DNA of 5,318 nucleotides from an uncultured Longilinea sp. (GTDB taxonomy: Bacteria > Chloroflexota > Anaerolineae > Anaerolineales > Anaerolineaceae). The notes under the pieces are model-generated. The model was not told the DNA's origin. It saw nothing but the letters and a program-made list of their open reading frames with translations, and did not search any database. The stretch spans positions 1-5,318 of the forward strand of contig CALMIB010000290.1 in assembly GCA_937863945.1 (NCBI GenBank). Reading direction: 5' to 3'. Shown here piece after piece: positions 1 to 5,318 of this stretch (its first letter is position 1; every line of letters starts with the position of its first letter). Position numbers and translations under genes: made by a program.

Positions 1-1
1 T

Positions 2-631
2 TCTTATAAAGCGAATAAGTTCGATCAGAGCAGCCTGGAAATGTTGCAGAACTTAACCCAACAGGCTGCCATGGCGCTGGATAATGCCACCCACCACGCC
101 GAAGTTGAAGACCAATCCCGCCGCGATTCGCTGACCGGCACGCTCAACCACGGCACCTTCCTGCAAGTGCTCGAACGTGAAGTCGCCGATGCGCGCGTTA
201 GCAACCAGCCGGTCAGCCTGATTATGCTGGACATCGATAAATTTAAAGAATATAACGATCATTTTGGCCACCTGGTTGGCGACCAGGTTTTAATTTCGAT
301 TTGCGACACCATGCGCCGGTATATCAAATCGACCGACGCGATTGGAAGATGGGGCGGCGAGGAATTCGTAATCGTCCTGCCGCATGCCACCGGTCATCAG
401 GCCATCCGGGTTGCCAACCGCATCCGCCGCGCGATTGGCGAGATTATCCTGTACAGCCGCGATCAAAAGACCATCCCGGCTCCCACGATCTCGCAAGGCA
501 TTGCCATTTTCCCTCAGGATTGTCCTGATTCGATCGCATTGATCGACCTGGCCGACCAAAGGCTGTATCGGGCCAAGGAACGCGGGCGCAATCAACTGGA
601 GCCAGAAACCAGCATCTGGCCCGAATCATAG
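2..631 (+). CDS. Diguanylate cyclase, C-terminal part: end of probable GAF sensor plus complete GGDEF domain (5' truncated by window edge)
   Basis: The frame is open from base 2, so the gene starts upstream of the window; the ATG at 41 is internal. The visible part is 209 residues. Residues 1-38 look like the last helix of a GAF sensor domain (QQAAMALDNA). From about residue 42 (DSLTGTLNH) a full GGDEF domain follows. It has the metal- and GTP-binding segment LDIDKFKEYND (D77, D79), the signature GGEEF at residues 118-122 (bases 353-367) and the closing motif ADQRLYRAKERGRN at 184-197. All residues needed for making cyclic di-GMP from two GTP appear present, so I infer an active enzyme. The product-inhibition I-site, normally RxxD five residues before GGEEF, reads KSTD here (residues 109-112), so feedback inhibition may be weakened. 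No EAL domain follows. The protein is probably cytosolic, but the unseen N-terminus could carry membrane segments or more sensors. The signal sensed is unknown. Confidence 0.93.
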   Translation, partial: SYKANKFDQSSLEMLQNLTQQAAMALDNATHHAEVEDQSRRDSLTGTLNHGTFLQVLEREVADARVSNQPVSLIMLDIDKFKEYNDHFGHLVGDQVLISICDTMRRYIKSTDAIGRWGGEEFVIVLPHATGHQAIRVANRIRRAIGEIILYSRDQKTIPAPTISQGIAIFPQDCPDSIALIDLADQRLYRAKERGRNQLEPETSIWPES

Positions 632-651
632 GATCCATTTTTCCTTAAAAA
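632..651. other. Convergent spacer with AT-only inverted repeat; possible weak bidirectional terminator
   Basis: Only 20 bases separate the stop of the GGDEF gene (TAG, 629-631) from the stop of the threonine aldolase gene (TAA on the minus strand, 654-652). Bases 637-652 read ATTTTT-CCTT-AAAAAT, a 6-pair, AT-only stem with a 4-base loop that gives a T-run in both directions. There is no GC-rich stem, so this is not a classic intrinsic terminator. A small CCAG/CTGG hairpin (609-619) inside the cyclase coding end lies too far from the T-run to be persuasive. Termination here is an inference from the convergent layout. Confidence 0.3.
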
Positions 652-1692
652 TTATTTCAGGATTTGCCTGAAAGCCTCGATCGTCCGGTCGACGGACGCG
701 TCATCGATCCAATAATGCGTCACCATGCGCAACCGCCGCTCGGCCACCACGCCTGCCAGGATGCCCTGCTCCTTCAGGCGTTTGACAATTTCGGCGGCAT
801 CATATGGAATATCCTGAGTAAACGAAGAAAACACCATATTGGTCGGCGGCAACCCCATTTCAAATACAACGCCGGGGAGATTCTGGATCCCATCCGCCAG
901 CCGGGCGGCACGCCGGTGGTCGTCCGCCAGCCGGGCAGTCATGTGTTCAAGCGCATAAATGCCCGCGGCTGCCAGCACGCCCGCCTGACGCATGCCGCCG
1001 CCCAACTGCTTGCGAATGCGCCGGGCCCGCTCGATCATTGCACGGCTTCCGCACAGCACCGATCCGACCGGGGCGCACAGCCCCTTGCTCAAACAGAAAG
1101 TGATCGAATCAGCCGACGCGGCCAGTTCGGCAGGCGCAACGGCCAGTGCGGCAGCGGCATTGAAGATGCGCGCTCCATCGATGTGCAAAAACAAGTCGTG
1201 CTCGTGCGCCAGGGCGCCTGCCGCCCGGGTATATTCCGGGCTCAAAACAACACCGCCGCAGCGATTGTGCGTGTTCTCCAGGATGAGCATCCGGCTGATG
1301 GGGTGGTGCACATCCGCCGGGCGGACGGCCGCGCGGACTTCATCCAGGTCGAGAGTTCCGTCGCCGCGGTTGAGCAGCGTGTGTGGAAACACTCCGCCCA
1401 GCGCCGAAATCCCGCCGCCTTCAAATAAAAACGTGTGCCCCAGGTTGCCCATGATGACCTCATCGCCGCGCTGGCACTGCGCCAGGACGGCGATCAGGTT
1501 CCCCATCGTTCCAGAGGGCACGAACAAACCGGCTTCCTTGCCCATGCGTTCAGCCGCCATCTCCTGCAGCCGGTTGATTGTGGGATCTTCACCGTACACA
1601 TCATCCCCCACAGCCGCCGATGCCATCAGCGAGCGCATTTCAGGCGTGGGCTGGGTCACTGTGTCCGAACGCAAGTCGATCCAGGGTTGCAT
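652..1692 (-). CDS. ltaE: Low-specificity L-threonine aldolase (PLP-dependent)
   Basis: This encodes 346 residues, close to the roughly 333 of E. coli LtaE. The family cleaves L-threonine and L-allo-threonine to glycine and acetaldehyde with pyridoxal phosphate, in the cytosol. Family motifs run in order: the N-terminal IDLRSDTVTQPT, VGDDVYGEDPTINRLQ (residues 28-43), the phosphate-binding VPSGTMGNL (58-66), GHTFLFEGGG with H86, ENTHNRCGG (139-147), HIDGARIFNAA with D172 and R175 (170-180), and SKGLCAPVGS (202-211) with K203 as the Schiff-base lysine. R322, before MVTH, matches the substrate-binding arginine region. No key residue is missing. A GTG at 1698 could add two residues (MTM), but AGAGG at 1698-1702 lies 5 bases from the ATG at 1692 and would overlap the GTG, so I chose the ATG. 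It is the last gene of the lspA-rluD-ltaE block, 2 bases after the rluD stop, so translation is probably coupled. A related beta-eliminating lyase is less likely. Confidence 0.95.
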   Translation of the reverse strand: MQPWIDLRSDTVTQPTPEMRSLMASAAVGDDVYGEDPTINRLQEMAAERMGKEAGLFVPSGTMGNLIAVLAQCQRGDEVIMGNLGHTFLFEGGGISALGGVFPHTLLNRGDGTLDLDEVRAAVRPADVHHPISRMLILENTHNRCGGVVLSPEYTRAAGALAHEHDLFLHIDGARIFNAAAALAVAPAELAASADSITFCLSKGLCAPVGSVLCGSRAMIERARRIRKQLGGGMRQAGVLAAAGIYALEHMTARLADDHRRAARLADGIQNLPGVVFEMGLPPTNMVFSSFTQDIPYDAAEIVKRLKEQGILAGVVAERRLRMVTHYWIDDASVDRTIEAFRQILK

Positions 1693-1694
1693 TG

Positions 1695-2636
1695 TCACCT
1701 CTTGATGGATGAATGATGAGATCTTAAGGCCGTAAGCAGGTCGTCCAGTTCTGGCGGCAGCCCCGCTTCAAATGTGCGCGGCTGAGTTTCCCCGGGAAGT
1801 TGGATGGTCAACCGCGCGGCATGTAAGAAATGCCGTTGAAGTTCCAGGCTGGATTTGTGGTGGCCATATATGCTGTCGCCAACGATCGGGCAGCCCAGGA
1901 ACGCCAGGTGCAGGCGGATCTGGTGGGTGCGGCCGGTGAGCGGATGGGCTTCGATCAGCGAATGGTTCGCAAACGTCTCCAGTACGCGGTATTCGGTCAC
2001 AGCCTCGCGTCCCTTTTGAGCTGAAACAATCGCCATTTTCTTGCGGTGGTCTGGATCGCGGCCAATGAAGGCTTCGATCCGCCCGGTTGGCGTGGGCGCG
2101 AACCCGTCCACCAGCGCCAGGTAAACTTTTTTGACCCGGCGCAGTCGGAATTGATCCTGCAACCAGCGGTGAGCGCGTTCGTTTTTGGCCACTAAGATCA
2201 AGCCGCTGGTGTCCTTATCCAATCGGTGGACGATGCCCGGCCGCCGCTCTCCGCCAATTCCTTCCAGCTCGGGCGCATGAGCCAGGGCAGCGTGCACCAG
2301 CGTGCCGGTGGCATGGCCGGCTGCGGGGTGCACCACCATTCCGGCGGGTTTGTTGATCACCATCAGGTCCTGGTTTTCAAAAACCACGTTGAGCGGAATC
2401 TCCTCAGGGACGAGGTCGCTGGGCTTGATTTCAGGGAGTTTAATCTCCACCGTTTGCCCCGGCAACAGAACCGTTCCGGTTTTGGTGACCGTTTTTGCAT
2501 TCACCTGGACAAAACCATCCCGGATGAGCCCTTGCAGGCGCGAGCGCGAGAATTGCGGCAATTGGCTTACCAGGAACTTGTCCAGCCGGTCAGCATCGGC
2601 CGCGGTGATTTCAAAGGTCTGATTGGATGCGCTCAC
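1695..2636 (-). CDS. rluD: RluA/RluD-family 23S rRNA pseudouridine synthase
   Basis: This encodes 313 residues with the standard RluD layout. An S4 RNA-binding domain lies at about residues 17-75 (RLDKFLVSQLPQFSRSRLQ...GFVQVNAK). The catalytic domain begins near residue 82 (VVFENQDLMVINKPAGMVVHP) and contains HRLDKDTSG at 137-145, with D140 as the catalytic aspartate that attacks the uridine. The later RTHQIRLHLAFLG...GDSIYG (236-258) is also conserved. The family turns uridine into pseudouridine in rRNA; RluD acts on 23S helix 69. Target choice among RluC, RluD and YlyB-like members cannot be read from the sequence, so the symbol is a family-level guess. The start is GTG at 2636-2634, overlapping the lspA stop in GTGA. 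The open frame runs back to an ATG at 2717, but that extension would be an arginine-rich read of the lspA tail without a Shine-Dalgarno, so I reject it. Confidence 0.93.
   Translation of the reverse strand: MSASNQTFEITAADADRLDKFLVSQLPQFSRSRLQGLIRDGFVQVNAKTVTKTGTVLLPGQTVEIKLPEIKPSDLVPEEIPLNVVFENQDLMVINKPAGMVVHPAAGHATGTLVHAALAHAPELEGIGGERRPGIVHRLDKDTSGLILVAKNERAHRWLQDQFRLRRVKKVYLALVDGFAPTPTGRIEAFIGRDPDHRKKMAIVSAQKGREAVTEYRVLETFANHSLIEAHPLTGRTHQIRLHLAFLGCPIVGDSIYGHHKSSLELQRHFLHAARLTIQLPGETQPRTFEAGLPPELDDLLTALRSHHSSIKR
1698..1702 (-). promoter_or_regulatory. Ribosome binding site that decides the ltaE start
   Basis: The minus strand reads AGAGG here, followed by 5 bases (TGACA) and the ATG at 1692-1690. 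The site lies in the last sense codons of rluD (AAG AGG, then TGA). This spacing favours the ATG over the upstream GTG at 1698-1696, which overlaps both the site and the rluD stop. Confidence 0.65.
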
Positions 2637-3166
2637 GGCAGCTTTTCTTCTCCTTCTACGGAGGCAGCGGGCAACGCCTCGCCTGCTTTTCGCCGTTCGC
2701 GCCGTTCTTGCAGCCATACGGTTAATATCAGGATCGCGACGCCAACGGTGATCGACATGTCCGCGACGTTGAAGACTGCAAAAGAGCCAATTGAAATAAA
2801 ATCGGTGACATGGCCAACCGTCAGGCGGTCAATCAAGTTGCCCACCGCCCCGGCAAGCATCATCATGGTCGTGATGCGAATGACTTTCTCTTCCCGCGGA
2901 ATGCGCGGGTACACTACCAGGATAGCGATCGAAACGATAAACGCCAGGATCGAGAAAATCAAGTTGCCATCTTGAAACATTCCGAAAGCGACGCCCGTGT
3001 TGTACCAGTGAACAATCCGCGCGTACGGAGCCAACCAGGGCCAGGGCACCCAGGTTTCTTGCAGCGCCAGGTTTTCGCGCACGATGAATTTGGTGTACTG
3101 ATCCAGAAGAATAATCAACCCTGCAACCAGAAACAGGGGAATGTAATCGCGTAAATACTTTTTCAA
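2633..3166 (-). CDS. lspA: Lipoprotein signal peptidase (signal peptidase II)
   Basis: This encodes 177 residues, slightly longer than the usual 150-170 because of a charged C-terminal tail (about 153-177, QERRERRKAGE...). LspA is an inner-membrane aspartyl protease that removes the signal peptide from prolipoproteins after lipidation of the lipobox cysteine. The conserved blocks are LDQYTK (21-26), NTGVAFGMF (56-64), AGAVGNLIDRL (105-115), GHVTDFI (118-124) and FNVADMSITVG (132-142). D122 and D136 match the catalytic aspartate pair. Hydrophobic segments at about 8-22, 68-86, 98-112 and 137-151 give the expected four membrane helices. The start is TTG at 3166-3164, chosen because a perfect GGAGG lies 5 bases upstream and MKKYLRDYIPLF is a typical N-terminus. 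It follows ileS on the same strand after a 134-base gap and heads the block with rluD and ltaE. I saw AT-rich hexamers upstream but no convincing promoter. Confidence 0.96.
   Translation of the reverse strand: MKKYLRDYIPLFLVAGLIILLDQYTKFIVRENLALQETWVPWPWLAPYARIVHWYNTGVAFGMFQDGNLIFSILAFIVSIAILVVYPRIPREEKVIRITTMMMLAGAVGNLIDRLTVGHVTDFISIGSFAVFNVADMSITVGVAILILTVWLQERRERRKAGEALPAASVEGEEKLP
2650..2655 (-). promoter_or_regulatory. Ribosome binding site for rluD, long spacing
   Basis: The minus strand reads AAGGAG, 13 bases before the GTG start at 2636, inside the 3' end of lspA. The spacing is longer than the usual 5-9 bases. The 4-base stop/start overlap suggests rluD translation depends largely on ribosomes finishing lspA. 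Confidence 0.45.
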
Positions 3167-3171
3167 GCAAT

Positions 3172-3176
3172 CCTCC
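3172..3176 (-). promoter_or_regulatory. Strong Shine-Dalgarno fixing the lspA TTG start
   Basis: The minus strand reads GGAGG, then ATTGC (5 bases), then TTG at 3166-3164. This is the best ribosome binding site in the window and is the main reason for accepting a TTG start. Confidence 0.75.
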
Positions 3177-3246
3177 GTGGATGTTATCCGTCCATTTTAC
3201 CGCATTATCGCCCCCTCCACCGAACCGGGCGGTGCGCAGTTTAATA

Positions 3247-3281
3247 CGCTCCCTGCGGCAGTTGAAAAACCGCAGGGAGCG
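3247..3281 (-). terminator. Strong hairpin downstream of ileS; probable terminator or partial read-through signal
   Basis: Bases 3247-3258 (CGCTCCCTGCGG) and 3270-3281 (CCGCAGGGAGCG) form a perfect 12-pair GC-rich stem with an 11-base loop. It begins 19 bases after the ileS stop (3301-3303) and lies about 80 bases before the lspA start. On the minus strand it is followed by TATTAAACTG, a poor U-tract, while a run of five T lies in the loop. It may be a weak intrinsic terminator, an attenuator or an mRNA 3' stabiliser between ileS and lspA. On the plus strand it is followed by AGATTTAATC, also not a good T-run. Confidence 0.6.
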
Positions 3282-3300
3282 AGATTTAATCTGGCCCGTT

Positions 3301-5318
3301 TCAGGCTTTGATCAATCCAACGGTAACGTCCTCGCCGTCGAATGAATCCGTCACCTGGGCAAAGCCTTCTGGCACCGCTGCGTTGACCATTTCAACCGTC
3401 AGCGTTTCGGCGGTGATATAGGCTTTAAATTGCTCCACTGCTTCCACCAGCGCCGGGGTAGCCTGGTAATAGACGCGGATGCGGTCGGCGATATCCAGGT
3501 CAGCCGACTTGCGCAGATCCTGTACACGGCGGACAAATTCACGCGCCAGCCCTTCCTGGATCAACGCGAGGGTCAACTCGGTCACCAGCGCAGCCAGGTA
3601 GGCGCCTTCCGAAGCCACTGCGAAACCCGACTTGGCCTGCGCGCGGACTTCCACCTCATCCGGAAGGATCTCCAGCATCTCCCCCTGGACTTCCAATGAA
3701 ACCGGTTGACCGCTCAACAATTTGCGGGCAGGGGCTTCCGCATCCAACGCCAGCAGCGCCTGGCGGATGGCCGGGAAGCGGCTGCCGTATTTCTGACCCA
3801 ACTGTTTGGGCAGTGGATTGAGGCTGTACGCCACCGCCTCGCTGGCGGCATCCAGGGCGCGGACGTGTTTGACATTCAACTCATCCTCGATCAGGTCGGC
3901 ATACTTCTCCAGCGCCTTGCGTTCTTCCAGGCTGCCGATCGAGAAAGCCGCTTCGGCCAGCGGTTGGCGCACTTTGCGATTGGCCTTGTTGCGCGCCGAA
4001 TGGCCCACCGATACCAGTTTCATCACCACGGCCATATCGCGGTTGAGATCCTCGTCGATGGCGGCGGCATCATACTGCGGCCAGTCGCACAGGTGCACCG
4101 ACTCAGACGCTTCCGGATTACCGGAGCGCACCAGGTTTTGATACAGCTCCTCCGCCATGAACGGCATGGTTGGCGCCAGTAGCTTGCTCAGCGTGACCAG
4201 GGCCTCATAGAGGGTGGCATACGCGGCCTGTTTATCCAGATCCGATTCACTCTTCCAGAAGCGGCGGCGTGAGCGGCGCAGATACCAGTTGGAGAGATCA
4301 TCGACAAACGCCTGGATCGGCCGCGTGGCGCCCTGGACATCGTAGTTTTCAAGCGCGTGGGTCACATCCCGCACCAGTGCATGCAGCGACGAGCGCAGCC
4401 AGCGGTCCAGCGGGCTGTACGCCGGGGTCGCGCCGGGTTCGGGTTTCCAGCCGTCCAGGTTGGCATAGGTCACGAAGAAGGAGTAGGTGTTCCACAACGT
4501 CAGCGTAAAGGTACGCACCACCTCGCTGACCAGATTGGCCGAGAAACGCCGTTCCTGTCCGGCCGGCCCGGCGGTGTACAGGTACCAGCGCATCGCGTCC
4601 GCGCCGTTTTGGTTAATCACGTCCCAGGGATTGACGATATTGCCGCGCGATTTGGACATCTTCTGGCCGTTCTCGTCGAGGATCAGCCCCAGGCAAATCA
4701 CATTCTTAAACGCTTCGCGGTCATTCAACAATGAGCTGATGGCATGCAGCGAATAGAACCAGCCGCGCGTCTGATCCACCGCCTCGCAGATGAAATCGGC
4801 CGGGTACTGCTGCTGAAATTTTTCCTGGTTTTCAAACGGATAATGCCACTGCGCGTACGGCATGGAGCCCGAGTCGAACCATACATCGATCAATTCAACC
4901 ACACGGTGCATCTTGCCGCCGCATTCGTGCGTCCAGACCACATCGTCCACATACGGGCGGTGCAGATCCAACCCGGTGAGATCGCGGCCGGCTTTTTCAG
5001 ACAGCTCCTTGACCGAGCCAACGCAGGTCTGCGTGTGGCAGGCCTCGCATTCCCACACCGGCAACGGCGTGCCCCAGAAGCGTTCGCGCCCCAGGGCCCA
5101 ATCGATGTTGTTTTCCAACCAGTTGCCAAAGCGCCCGTTCTTAATGTGACCCGGATACCAGTTGATTTTTTCGTTCAATGCGACCATGCGATCCTTGAAC
5201 TGGCTGGTGCGGATGTACCAGGTCGGGCGAGCGTAATACAGCAGCGGCGTGTCGCAGCGCCAGCAGAACGGGTAGGTATGGGTGATCGTGCCGGCCCTGT
5301 ACAGCAGCCCGCGCGCGT
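3301..5318 (-). CDS. ileS: Isoleucyl-tRNA synthetase, type 2 (eukaryote-like), C-terminal two thirds; N-terminus beyond the window
   Basis: The frame stays open from the stop (TGA, 3303-3301) to the right edge, giving 671 visible residues. The internal ATG at 5187 is not the start. The enzyme is a cytosolic class I synthetase that charges tRNA-Ile. Visible blocks are: YPFCWRCDTP (15-24); NWLENNIDWALGRERFWGTP (64-83), typical of IleRS; a cysteine set C90, C93, C98 and C132; WFDSGSMPYAQWHYPFEN (146-163); DQTRGWFYSLH (181-191); and the ATP-binding loop KMSKS at 219-223 (bases 4648-4662), followed by RGN. An anticodon-binding helical domain covers about 300-400. About 448 residues follow KMSKS, against roughly 330 in E. 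coli IleRS, and no C-terminal CxxC zinc pair is present. Both facts fit the long type 2 enzymes of about 1,050 residues, so some 370-400 residues, including HIGH and most of the editing domain, are missing on the right. ValRS is excluded by the WRC and NWLENNIDWALGRERFWG blocks. Confidence 0.96.
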   Translation of the reverse strand, partial: ARGLLYRAGTITHTYPFCWRCDTPLLYYARPTWYIRTSQFKDRMVALNEKINWYPGHIKNGRFGNWLENNIDWALGRERFWGTPLPVWECEACHTQTCVGSVKELSEKAGRDLTGLDLHRPYVDDVVWTHECGGKMHRVVELIDVWFDSGSMPYAQWHYPFENQEKFQQQYPADFICEAVDQTRGWFYSLHAISSLLNDREAFKNVICLGLILDENGQKMSKSRGNIVNPWDVINQNGADAMRWYLYTAGPAGQERRFSANLVSEVVRTFTLTLWNTYSFFVTYANLDGWKPEPGATPAYSPLDRWLRSSLHALVRDVTHALENYDVQGATRPIQAFVDDLSNWYLRRSRRRFWKSESDLDKQAAYATLYEALVTLSKLLAPTMPFMAEELYQNLVRSGNPEASESVHLCDWPQYDAAAIDEDLNRDMAVVMKLVSVGHSARNKANRKVRQPLAEAAFSIGSLEERKALEKYADLIEDELNVKHVRALDAASEAVAYSLNPLPKQLGQKYGSRFPAIRQALLALDAEAPARKLLSGQPVSLEVQGEMLEILPDEVEVRAQAKSGFAVASEGAYLAALVTELTLALIQEGLAREFVRRVQDLRKSADLDIADRIRVYYQATPALVEAVEQFKAYITAETLTVEMVNAAVPEGFAQVTDSFDGEDVTVGLIKA

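Larger units (their letters stand above)
3167..3300 (-). other. ileS-lspA intergenic region
   Basis: These 134 bases hold the 12-pair hairpin and the lspA ribosome binding site. A second, smaller inverted repeat, CACCG (3218-3222) with CGGTG (3230-3234), has a 7-base loop. The minus strand also has two hexamers resembling a -10 box, GATAAT (3204-3209) and TAAAAT (3194-3199), but neither has a recognisable -35 at 16-18 bases. No small gene with a ribosome binding site was seen. Confidence 0.5.

Noticed and set aside
41..631. Treating the ATG at 41 as the start of a stand-alone 196-residue GGDEF protein
   Set aside because: The frame is open back to base 2 with GAF-like sequence before the ATG, and no ribosome binding site lies just upstream (AGCAGCCTGGAA).
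664..1428. Long plus-strand open frame (254 codons) opposite ltaE
   Set aside because: It lies wholly antisense to a gene with all threonine aldolase motifs. Its translation has no recognisable domain, and such open frames are common opposite GC-rich genes.
1692..1698. GTG at 1698 as the ltaE start
   Set aside because: It has no usable Shine-Dalgarno of its own, while AGAGG is correctly spaced for the ATG at 1692, which also matches the family's N-terminus. The GTG is not strictly excluded, since GTGA overlaps occur.
2637..2717. N-terminal extension of rluD from an ATG at 2717, adding 27 mostly Arg/Ala residues
   Set aside because: It would overlap lspA by 85 bases, has no Shine-Dalgarno, and the arginine-rich peptide is just the charged lspA tail read in another frame. 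The GTG at 2636 places the protein start right at the family's normal N-terminus.
2226..2975. Plus-strand open frame of 249 codons opposite rluD and lspA
   Set aside because: It spans the junction of two well-supported minus-strand genes and shows no family motifs, so it is a shadow.
3194..3209. Possible lspA promoter from -10-like hexamers GATAAT and TAAAAT on the minus strand
   Set aside because: Neither hexamer has a -35-like sequence at 16-18 bases, nor an extended -10 TGn. Such AT hexamers are expected by chance. A promoter here remains possible but is not supported.
5185..5187. ATG at 5187 as the ileS start
   Set aside because: Conserved IleRS sequence (YPFCWRCDTP and the WYIRTSQFKDR segment) continues in frame to the window edge, so this is an internal methionine.

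Overview
The window holds five protein-coding genes from a moderately GC-rich bacterial chromosome and looks like housekeeping sequence rather than an accessory region. The protein sequences and gene order fit a Gram-positive-type or Chloroflexota (Anaerolineae-like) organism. I infer this from general resemblance, not from a marker gene, and hold it with low to moderate confidence. No mobile element, CRISPR array, tRNA or rRNA gene was seen.

Layout, left to right. A plus-strand gene enters from the left edge (end of a probable GAF domain, then a complete GGDEF domain) and stops at 631. After a 20-base convergent spacer, everything else is on the minus strand. Read in the direction of transcription, from right to left, these are: ileS (entering from the right edge, stop at 3301), a 134-base gap with a strong hairpin, lspA (3166 to 2633), rluD (2636 to 1695) and ltaE (1692 to 652).

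The lspA-rluD-ltaE block is tightly packed. The lspA stop and rluD start share a GTGA overlap, and the rluD stop lies 2 bases before the favoured ltaE ATG, whose Shine-Dalgarno sequence sits inside the last codons of rluD. lspA uses a TTG start behind a perfect GGAGG, and rluD uses GTG. The order ileS-lspA-rluD-family is an old bacterial arrangement, also known from Bacillus (ileS, lspA, ylyB). The threonine aldolase at its end looks like a lineage-specific addition.

Together the minus-strand genes cover isoleucyl-tRNA charging (a long-C-terminus, type 2 or eukaryote-like IleRS), removal of lipoprotein signal peptides, 23S rRNA pseudouridylation and threonine/glycine interconversion. The GGDEF gene is convergent and unrelated to the block. 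I found no convincing previously undescribed system. The most useful second looks are the altered I-site of the cyclase, the IleRS subtype and the ileS-lspA hairpin.
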